64,000 bases of DNA from the NCBI GenBank assembly GCA_032681305.1, contig CP136340.1, positions 1,054,001-1,118,000 of the forward strand, written 5' to 3'. The position numbers and the translations under genes were made by a program. Below the pieces are notes generated by a model. That model saw only the letters and a list, made by a program, of their open reading frames with translations, searched no databases and had not been told where the DNA came from. The DNA comes from HIMB114 sp008638005 (lineage in GTDB: Bacteria > Pseudomonadota > Alphaproteobacteria > Pelagibacterales > Pelagibacteraceae). This document shows, in pieces, positions 50,856 to 57,688 of the stretch (its first letter is position 1; each line of letters starts with the position of its first letter).

Positions 50856-51353
50856 ATGACAGACAAATTTATAGAATTCACAAATAAGATAGCAAAGCTT
50901 TGCGGAATATTTGCTGCAGGGTGCTTGTTATTATCAATCGTTCTTATTACAGAATTAGTTTTTGAGAGATATATATTTAAAAATGCAATTACTTGGCAAA
51001 CAGAGCTTGTAACCATGCTTTTGATTGCCTCTACATTTATTGGCAGCGCCTATGTTTTAAGTGAAAAAGGCCATGTTAACATGGAATATCTTTATAATTT
51101 TTTATCTAAAAAAAATGTTTTACGACTTAGAATATTTACAGATACTTTATGCTTACTTTTTTTTATTATCCTTTTTTATGTAAGTTTTGAAATTACAGTG
51201 GGCGCATTTATCAATAATTATAATACAGGAACAGTGTGGGGACCCCCTTTATGGATACCTTACTCTTCAATGTTAATTGGAGCTACATTAATGACCATGT
51301 CTTATATAGCTGAATTAATAAAGTTATTTAGAGAATTGAAGGGATTAAATTAA
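50856..51353 (+). CDS. dctQ: TRAP transporter small permease (DctQ family)
   Basis: This 165-residue protein has four predicted helices and the DctQ pattern, with FERYIFKNAITWQTELVTMLLIASTFIGSAY (in separate segments) and a conserved GTVWGPPLWIPYSSMLIGA. It forms the membrane complex with DctM. It starts immediately after a terminator T-run, with no ribosome site of its own beyond that structure. Confidence 0.92.
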   Translation: MTDKFIEFTNKIAKLCGIFAAGCLLLSIVLITELVFERYIFKNAITWQTELVTMLLIASTFIGSAYVLSEKGHVNMEYLYNFLSKKNVLRLRIFTDTLCLLFFIILFYVSFEITVGAFINNYNTGTVWGPPLWIPYSSMLIGATLMTMSYIAELIKLFRELKGLN

Positions 51354-51354
51354 A

Positions 51355-52704
51355 ATGGACTTTATCACACAAATGGATCCTTTAATGCTTGGACTGATCG
51401 TAGGTCTATTTACAGTTGCAATGTTATTTTCAGGTATACCAATTGCTTTTGGTCTTTGTGTAACTTCTTTAGTTTTTTTATTTTTAGCTGAGGGATTTCA
51501 GATTTTAGGAGTTTATGCAGAAACCTTTTTTGCAGGTTTAAATTCATTCGTTCTTCTTTCCATTCCAATGTTTATTTTAATGGGAATGGCTGTTGCTAAT
51601 TCTCCTGCAGGAAAAGATCTGTATACAGGGCTTGACCGATGGTTATGGAGATTGCCTGGTGGTTTAGTTGTTTCAAATATTGGAGCGTGTTCAATTTTTG
51701 CAGCTTTAAGTGGATCAAGTCCAGCAACTTGTGCTGCTATTGGGACTATGGGTATCCCTGAAATGAGAAAAAGAGGATACTCTGCTGAACTTGCAACAGG
51801 ATGTATTGCAGCTGGAGGAACCCTTGGAGTTTTAATACCACCTAGTATTGTTTTAATTGTTTATGGTCTGGCTACAGGAACTTCAATTGGTCGTTTATTT
51901 TTATGTGGAGTCATTCCAGGACTTCTGCTTGCAGGTTTATTTATGTTGTGGGCATATATTTATTCTTATTTCATTGATAAGTCTTACGCAGAAAGAGCGA
52001 GGAATAGAGTTCCGCCGACACTAAAAGAAAAATTAGAAGTTGTACCTAGAGTTCTACCATTTTTAGCCATCGTGGTTGGAGTGCTTTATGTTTTGTATGG
52101 CGGAATAGCAACACCATCAGAAGCTTCGGGAGTTGGAGCATTTTTGGTTTTTGTAATGATTGCTTTAGTTTACAAAATTTATCAGCCCAAAAAAATATGG
52201 GATATTGTAAAAGTTTCTATGAAAGAAAGTGTAATGATTATGTTTATCATTGCAGGATCTTATATTTTTGCATTTAGTTTATCTTCACTTTATGTCACAC
52301 AATCTATTGCTCAGACCATTGTTGATATGGGTTTAAATAAGTGGGTGCTTTTCTTTTATATTAATATCTTTTTATTAATTGCAGGTTTTTTCTTACCGCC
52401 TGTCGCAGTCATCGTAATGACTTCATCAATACTTTTACCTATTATTACAGAATTTGGTTTTGATCCTTATTGGTTTGCAATTGTATTTACAATTAATATG
52501 GAGATTGGATTAATCACTCCACCTGTTGGGTTAAACCTGTATATTATTAAAGGTATTACACCAGATGTTAGTCTGAATCAGATATTAAGAGGATCAGTTC
52601 CTTTTATGGTTATGATGATGATTTGTATTGTAATACTTTGTATATTCCCAGAAATAGTTACTTGGTTACCTGATAAGTTAATGGGACCAGATGCTGGATT
52701 TTAA
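51355..52704 (+). CDS. dctM: TRAP transporter large permease (DctM family)
   Basis: This 449-residue permease has about twelve helices and DctM signatures: GIPIAFGLCVTSLVFLF, LSIPMFILMGMAVANS, ALSGSSPATCAAIGTMGIPEM, GGTLGVLIPPSIVLIVYG and GLITPPVGLNLYII. It carries solute using the sodium gradient. It is two bases after dctQ, and its last 14 bases overlap the malonyl-CoA decarboxylase gene, tying the transporter to that enzyme. Confidence 0.95.
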   Translation: MDFITQMDPLMLGLIVGLFTVAMLFSGIPIAFGLCVTSLVFLFLAEGFQILGVYAETFFAGLNSFVLLSIPMFILMGMAVANSPAGKDLYTGLDRWLWRLPGGLVVSNIGACSIFAALSGSSPATCAAIGTMGIPEMRKRGYSAELATGCIAAGGTLGVLIPPSIVLIVYGLATGTSIGRLFLCGVIPGLLLAGLFMLWAYIYSYFIDKSYAERARNRVPPTLKEKLEVVPRVLPFLAIVVGVLYVLYGGIATPSEASGVGAFLVFVMIALVYKIYQPKKIWDIVKVSMKESVMIMFIIAGSYIFAFSLSSLYVTQSIAQTIVDMGLNKWVLFFYINIFLLIAGFFLPPVAVIVMTSSILLPIITEFGFDPYWFAIVFTINMEIGLITPPVGLNLYIIKGITPDVSLNQILRGSVPFMVMMMICIVILCIFPEIVTWLPDKLMGPDAGF

Positions 52705-53992
52705 AAAGTTCTTTTCTTCTATCGCTGATGCAGGTCAAAGTTTAATTGGCAAAAAAATTGTTAAAAAGGATTTAAATTCTGCACTTCAGCTTTGCGACGA
52801 TTTAATTTCTTTTAAAGGAATCGCATCTGGAATTGCGATTGCGCGAGAAATAACTGACATTTATAATCTTTTTAATACAGATCAAAAACTTAATTTTTTT
52901 AAAGAAATAAATAAAAAATATTCACCCAACCCTAATGATGTTGAAATAAAAATTTCAAATTATCTTAAAGAAAAATCTGAAAAAAGTTTAAATGAGCTCG
53001 GTTCATCCGTTGAGGGAAATCGACAGGAATTAATTAGAAGGTTAAACATGGCTCCCAATGGAACTCCTTTCTTAGTTTCTATGAGAGAAGACTTGTTAAA
53101 TTTTTTACATCTTTATCCTGAACTTAAAACGTTAGATGAGGATATAAGGCATTTATTTAAATCATGGTTTAATCCAGGCTTTTTAAGATTAGAGAAAATT
53201 ACATGGGAGTCAAAAGCTGCAATTTTAGAAAAAATCATGAAATACGAAAAAGTTCACCAGATTAAAGATATGAATGATTTAAAACGAAGATTACAGCAAG
53301 AAGATAGAAGGTTTTTTGCTTATTTTCATCCTGTTTTAAAAGATGAACCTTTAATATTTGTCGAAGTTGCTTTTACGAAAGGAATTGGAAGCTCTATTCA
53401 AGATATTATTAAACCTAAAACTGATGACAATCAGGGTTATGATACAGCAACTTTTTATTCCATTAGTAACTGCCAAGACGGATTAATGAGAGTCACGCTT
53501 GGTAATTTTTTAATTAAAAGAGTTGTATTTGAAATTCAGGAAGAAAATCCAAAGATTAAAAACTTTGGTACCTTGTCTCCTCTCCCAGGTTTTGCTGATT
53601 GGTTCTTAGAATTAAATAACGAAAAATTAAAAGATATTTTAAAAGATTATGACATTGGAAAATTAGAATTTTTAAGATCTCCAAACCTAAAAATTGGAGA
53701 CCCAAAAATCATTGATGAAGAAAAAGCAATCAAGAAATTGGTAGCTCATTATTTAATAAATGAAAAAATAAATAATAAACCTTTAAATCCTGTTTCAAGA
53801 TTTCACCTAGGCAATGGAGCCAGTATTCATAATATTATTATTAATGGAAATGTGTCAGACTATGGATATAGAGAATCTTTTGGAGTCATGGTTAATTACG
53901 GTTATCAGTTGGATAAATTAGAAAAAATTCATGAAGAATTTATTACTAAGGGCATAATATCATATTCTGATAAAATAAAAAAATATGTCTAA
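52691..53992 (+). CDS. Malonyl-CoA decarboxylase
   Basis: This 433-residue protein has the N-terminal helical domain and the C-terminal GNAT-fold domain of MCD: FVEVAFTKGIGSSIQDI, FYSISNCQDGL with its catalytic Ser/His region, FGTLSPLPGFADWF and VSRFHLGNGASIHNI. It converts malonyl-CoA to acetyl-CoA and CO2. It overlaps dctM by 14 bases and dusA by 8. Together with the divergent CoA transferase it forms a possible route from imported malonate to acetyl-CoA. Confidence 0.93.
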   Translation: MLDFKKFFSSIADAGQSLIGKKIVKKDLNSALQLCDDLISFKGIASGIAIAREITDIYNLFNTDQKLNFFKEINKKYSPNPNDVEIKISNYLKEKSEKSLNELGSSVEGNRQELIRRLNMAPNGTPFLVSMREDLLNFLHLYPELKTLDEDIRHLFKSWFNPGFLRLEKITWESKAAILEKIMKYEKVHQIKDMNDLKRRLQQEDRRFFAYFHPVLKDEPLIFVEVAFTKGIGSSIQDIIKPKTDDNQGYDTATFYSISNCQDGLMRVTLGNFLIKRVVFEIQEENPKIKNFGTLSPLPGFADWFLELNNEKLKDILKDYDIGKLEFLRSPNLKIGDPKIIDEEKAIKKLVAHYLINEKINNKPLNPVSRFHLGNGASIHNIIINGNVSDYGYRESFGVMVNYGYQLDKLEKIHEEFITKGIISYSDKIKKYV

Positions 53993-54977
53993 ATTAAATA
54001 GAAAAATTTCTATGGCTCCAATGATGGACTGTACAGATCGTCATGATCGATATTTTCTAAGGTTAATTAGCAAAAATATTTTCTTATATTCTGAGATGAT
54101 AGCAACAGGTACGATTATTCATGGAGATAGAAAAAAAGTATTAGAATTTAATGAGTTTGAAAAACCTGTAGCTTTGCAACTTGGTGGATCTGATAAAAAG
54201 GAACTAGCCGAGTCTTGCAAGATAGCCGAAGATTATGGTTATGATGAAATAAATTTAAACTTAGGCTGTCCTAGTAAAAAAGTTCAAAAAAATAAATTTG
54301 GGGCATGCTTGATTAAGGAACCTGATCTAGTTGCCGAATGCTTAAGCGCAATGGTTAAGTCAACAAAACTACCAGTCACTGCAAAAACTAGAATTGGTTT
54401 TGATAACGTAGAAGATTTTGATTATTTAAATTCATTTATTGGGAAAATTAAAACAACTGGCGTTAAAACAATTATTTTACATGCAAGAAAAGCAATTCTA
54501 AAAGGTTTAAGCCCGAAAGAGAATTTGAAAATACCAAAAATCAATTATCCAATGGTTTATGATATTAAAAAATCAAATCCTGATATTGAAATTATAATCA
54601 ATGGTGCAATTACGAATACTGATCAAATTAAAAATCATTTAAACGAAGTTGATGGTGTTATGATTGGAAGAGCAATTTACCAGTCACCATACTTTCTAGC
54701 TGATATTGAAAAAGAAATTTTTAATAATAATGATGTTTTATCGAGGGAAGCAATCGTTGAAAAATTAGTTGATTACGTTGATATGGAAGTGAAAAAAGGA
54801 ACAAGGGTAAATCAAATTATGAGACATACTGTTGGCTTATATCATGGACAACGTGGAGCAGGAAAATGGAAAAGATATTTATCGGATAATATGATGGCAA
54901 GGGACTCTGATTTTCAAAAAGTGAAACATATTTTGGATATCGTGCAAAATAATGAAAAAGCTGAAATGGTAGCTTAA
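53985..54977 (+). CDS. dusA: tRNA-dihydrouridine synthase A
   Basis: This 330-residue FMN enzyme has the DusA segments APMMDCTDRHDRYFLRLI, LQLGGSDKKELAESCKIA, INLNLGCPSKKVQ with catalytic Cys, TAKTRIGFD and HARKAILKGLSPKENL. The length and RHDRYFLR start are DusA rather than DusB or DusC. It reduces U20 and U20a of tRNAs. It overlaps the malonyl-CoA decarboxylase gene by 8 bases, and a TauE-like gene starts on the next base. Confidence 0.95.
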   Translation: MSKLNRKISMAPMMDCTDRHDRYFLRLISKNIFLYSEMIATGTIIHGDRKKVLEFNEFEKPVALQLGGSDKKELAESCKIAEDYGYDEINLNLGCPSKKVQKNKFGACLIKEPDLVAECLSAMVKSTKLPVTAKTRIGFDNVEDFDYLNSFIGKIKTTGVKTIILHARKAILKGLSPKENLKIPKINYPMVYDIKKSNPDIEIIINGAITNTDQIKNHLNEVDGVMIGRAIYQSPYFLADIEKEIFNNNDVLSREAIVEKLVDYVDMEVKKGTRVNQIMRHTVGLYHGQRGAGKWKRYLSDNMMARDSDFQKVKHILDIVQNNEKAEMVA

Positions 54978-55817
54978 GTGTTTGATACAATATCTTTTAA
55001 TGATTTGATCACATTAATTATGGTGCTTGCGGTATCAGCTACGATCTCAGGATTTATGGCAGGTTTGCTTGGAGTAGGAGGAGGGATCATCATGGTGCCA
55101 GCTTTGTATTATGCCTTTGAAACCTTGAGCTTTGATCCTTCAACTATTATGCATTTATCCTTAGGCACCTCGTTAGCGATCATTATTCCAACATCAATTA
55201 TGTCGACTAAAACACACATGAAATATAACGCTGTTGATTTTAAATTAATCAAATCATTTGGTATTTTTGTAGCTATTGGAATTTTACTTGGAACATTTTT
55301 TGCGTCTAATTTAGATACACCGCGTTTAGTTTTAATATTTTCAATTTTTGCTTTTTGTGTTGGGTTATTTTTTATTTTTTTTAGAGAAAAACTTGGCGAG
55401 AATCCTAGAGATATTCCCTTTCAGATCAAAAGTTTTATAGGTACATGCATAGGGTTTGTCTCTGTTCCACTTGGAATTGGGGGAGGTTCTATTTCAGTGC
55501 CATTCATGAGGTTATTTGGCTACTCAATACAAAATGCTATTGGCACTTCTGCAGCCATTGGATTTTTAATTTCAGTGACAGGTGCTGCAAGCATGGCATT
55601 TAGTGGCTTAATTTTTGACAGTGTAAACTCTCCTTTAAGTATTGGTTATGTGAATATTCCAGGCTTTTTAGTATTTGTTCCAGTTACGATGTTAATGGCG
55701 CCTATTGGAGCAAGGCTTGTACATCGAATTGAGAAAAAACTACTCAGTAGAATATTTGGATGTTTTCTTATAGTGATCGCAATTAGATCTTTTGTTGAGT
55801 ACTTATCTTTGAATTGA
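54978..55817 (+). CDS. TauE/SafE family anion exporter
   Basis: This 279-residue membrane protein has about eight helices and two copies of the family motif, GLLGVGGGIIMVPALYY and SVPLGIGGGSISVPFM. Its start codon is GTG, on the base after the dusA stop. It is longer than the family member at 1362 and not next to sulfur genes, so its substrate is unknown. Its 3' end overlaps the convergent gate-domain gene by 35 bases. Confidence 0.87.
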   Translation: MFDTISFNDLITLIMVLAVSATISGFMAGLLGVGGGIIMVPALYYAFETLSFDPSTIMHLSLGTSLAIIIPTSIMSTKTHMKYNAVDFKLIKSFGIFVAIGILLGTFFASNLDTPRLVLIFSIFAFCVGLFFIFFREKLGENPRDIPFQIKSFIGTCIGFVSVPLGIGGGSISVPFMRLFGYSIQNAIGTSAAIGFLISVTGAASMAFSGLIFDSVNSPLSIGYVNIPGFLVFVPVTMLMAPIGARLVHRIEKKLLSRIFGCFLIVIAIRSFVEYLSLN

Positions 55818-56727
55818 AATATTTTTTATAAACTAAAAATATTACATAACTTAAAATTAGACTAAATATTATTCTTGCAAATAGTATTCCAGAAATATGA
55901 CCACCTATTAATGCCATTAATATCGTGTCTTCAATTACAGCATGAAGAAGATTTAATAGAGATACAGCTAAAAAAACACTTTGTTTGTCTATTTTACCAG
56001 ACTTTACATCTTTAATTAAAATACCACCACCATATTGGATACCTATTGTCATCCCAACAATAATAATATTCATTGCCTCCTTTTGTATTCCAAATAACCT
56101 TAAAGGTGGGACAAAAACAATTTCAAATAATCTCTCAATGCCAATCTTTTTTAAAATTTCTAAAATAAAAACCATTATACATACGATAAAGAAAACATAA
56201 ACCAGGTTAACAAACTGATAGTATAACCATGGCCAAAATTCTGTAGGTAATGGATCTAGAGTTACTAAAGTTTCAAATGGTTCAGTGAGTAAATCAAAAT
56301 TAAAATAAATTAATTTTAAAATGAAACCTAGTAAAAAAGCAGAAAAAAATCTCAGTAATGCTGTGTATATAAAACTTATGCCTGCAGCTTTACAAACTGC
56401 ACTTTCAATTGGTAGGTTATGACAAACTAAAATCATTGTAGTAAGAATTGTCACTTGTGCAACGTTTACATCCAATACAGGAATTAAATTAATAAATAAC
56501 ACTATGGCAGCATACATATTAACCAGTATTGCAGTCACTAAAACCAAGCCAAGTTCTGGAGTTAAACCAACCAAAGACATTAATGGTTGAATTATTTTTG
56601 CCAAAAATTCTATTACTCCAGAAATTTCTAAAAGTTTAACAATAAAAACAAATGGTATTAAAATTTTATATAAGGGTACGCAAATTTCCCAGATATCGCT
56701 CTTTATTTTAGATAAGAATTTTTTCAT
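55783..56727 (-). CDS. Nucleoside-recognition (Gate) domain membrane protein
   Basis: This 314-residue protein has about eight helices in two Gate-like halves. LVTAILVNMYAAIVLFINLIP, MILVCHNLPIESAVCKAAG and IIIVGMTIGIQYGGGILIKDV are characteristic of nucleoside-recognition/spore-maturation-like proteins. The function in Gram-negative bacteria is unclear, probably transport of a nucleoside-like solute. It is a lone gene between convergent and divergent neighbours. Confidence 0.82.
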   Translation of the reverse strand: MKKFLSKIKSDIWEICVPLYKILIPFVFIVKLLEISGVIEFLAKIIQPLMSLVGLTPELGLVLVTAILVNMYAAIVLFINLIPVLDVNVAQVTILTTMILVCHNLPIESAVCKAAGISFIYTALLRFFSAFLLGFILKLIYFNFDLLTEPFETLVTLDPLPTEFWPWLYYQFVNLVYVFFIVCIMVFILEILKKIGIERLFEIVFVPPLRLFGIQKEAMNIIIVGMTIGIQYGGGILIKDVKSGKIDKQSVFLAVSLLNLLHAVIEDTILMALIGGHISGILFARIIFSLILSYVIFLVYKKYFNSKISTQQKI

Positions 56728-56799
56728 TCACTTATAAAGTGAGTTCTTATTACACAAAGTTACGATTAACTAAAATAAAAATTAATTGAAAGGATAGTT

Positions 56800-57174
56800 A
56801 TGGATAATTTTTATGAAAAAGGATTAGAAAAAAGAAAAGAAACTCTTGGAAAAGAGTATGTTGAAAAAACAATTGCAAATGCCAATGATTTTAACCTGCC
56901 ATTTCAAAAAGCCATGACCGCTTGGTGCTGGGGATTTGGTTGGGGCGACGAATGTATAGATGCAAAAACAAGATCAATGATGAATCTTGCAATGATTGCA
57001 GCGCTTGGAAAAATGCATGAGTGGGAGTTGCATTGTAGAGGTGCCATTAAAAATGGAGTAACAAAAGAACAGCTAAGAGCTATTGTTCACGTGATTGCAA
57101 TTTATTGTGGTGTTCCTCAAGGCGTTGAATGCTTTAGGTCTGCAAATAAAATAATTGAAGAAACGGGAATTTAA
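56800..57174 (+). CDS. Carboxymuconolactone decarboxylase family protein
   Basis: This 124-residue helical protein has the CMD pattern: TRSMMNLAMIAALGKMHEWELHCRGAIKNG in separate segments, then TKEQLRAIVHVIAIYCGVPQGVEC. It resembles the 4-carboxymuconolactone decarboxylase branch rather than AhpD, as the CxxC pair of AhpD is absent. The substrate is unknown and no aromatic ring pathway is nearby. It has an AAAGGA ribosome site. Directly after its stop lies the decayed copy of a dehydrogenase gene end. Confidence 0.87.
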   Translation: MDNFYEKGLEKRKETLGKEYVEKTIANANDFNLPFQKAMTAWCWGFGWGDECIDAKTRSMMNLAMIAALGKMHEWELHCRGAIKNGVTKEQLRAIVHVIAIYCGVPQGVECFRSANKIIEETGI

Positions 57175-57240
57175 TTAATTTATTGTTTCAAATAAATTAA
57201 ATAGTAGTAAAAAAATATGTTCTGATTTCACATTTGAAAA
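57175..57240 (-). pseudogene. Decayed copy of the 3' end of the downstream FAD/Fe-S dehydrogenase gene
   Basis: Read on the minus strand, these bases encode 21 residues ending LLFNLFETIN and a TAA stop. The intact gene at 57689 ends with the same ten residues and stop. Over 21 aligned residues, 15 are identical with no gap. Just upstream, the copy runs into an in-frame stop, so it is a dead fragment. Its stop abuts the CMD stop, as the intact gene's stop abuts the GYD stop. Confidence 0.75.
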
Positions 57241-57256
57241 TCACTGATTTGAAAGC

Positions 57257-57361
57257 AAAAATAATTTTTTAAATTATTTTTCTCATACACTCAAAAGGTG
57301 AATTCATTTCATATAAAGTTCATAATTTAAAAATATAATAATTTTAATAAAAGGAGTTTGT
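57257..57361 (+). promoter_or_regulatory. AT-rich upstream region of the GYD gene
   Basis: This gap holds an AT-only inverted repeat (57257-57281, 10-bp stem), a TATAAT hexamer (57334-57339) and the ribosome site AAGGAG (57351-57356). No convincing -35 box is present. It is the likely promoter region of the GYD-domain gene. No open frame of note is visible. Confidence 0.4.
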
Positions 57362-57688
57362 ATGGCTAAATATTTAATTGCAGCGACTTATTCTCCACAA
57401 GCTATGGCTGGTTGGATTAAAGAACCCGACTCAGACAGAGTTGCAGCAGCAAATGGAGCAGCATCTAAAGTAGGGGGAAAAGTAATAAACATTACGTTTG
57501 TCAGAGGTAAATATGATTTTATTGCTGAATTTGAATTACCTAACTTTGAAGCAGCAGCAGCTTTAAAAATGATTACGATGTCGTCAGGAGCTTTTTCAGA
57601 AATGGAAATTATGGAGCCTGTAGATTTAAATCAAATTGCTAAATCTGCATCTAGCGCAGCTGGTGAATATAAAGCGGTCGGTAAATAG
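57362..57688 (+). CDS. GYD domain protein
   Basis: This 108-residue protein fits the GYD family (ferredoxin-like fold): YLIAATYSPQAMAGWIKEP, a GGKVINITFVRGKYDFIAEFELPN core and LKMITMSSGAFSEMEIM. The name motif reads GKYD here. The function is unknown. It is flanked on the left by a decayed copy, and on the right by the intact copy, of the same dehydrogenase 3' end, suggesting arrival by recombination. Confidence 0.87.
   Translation: MAKYLIAATYSPQAMAGWIKEPDSDRVAAANGAASKVGGKVINITFVRGKYDFIAEFELPNFEAAAALKMITMSSGAFSEMEIMEPVDLNQIAKSASSAAGEYKAVGK

Noticed and set aside
57257..57281. AT-only inverted repeat as a terminator
   Set aside because: The 10-bp stem has no G-C pairs and is not followed by a useful T-run, so it is probably chance in AT-rich DNA.
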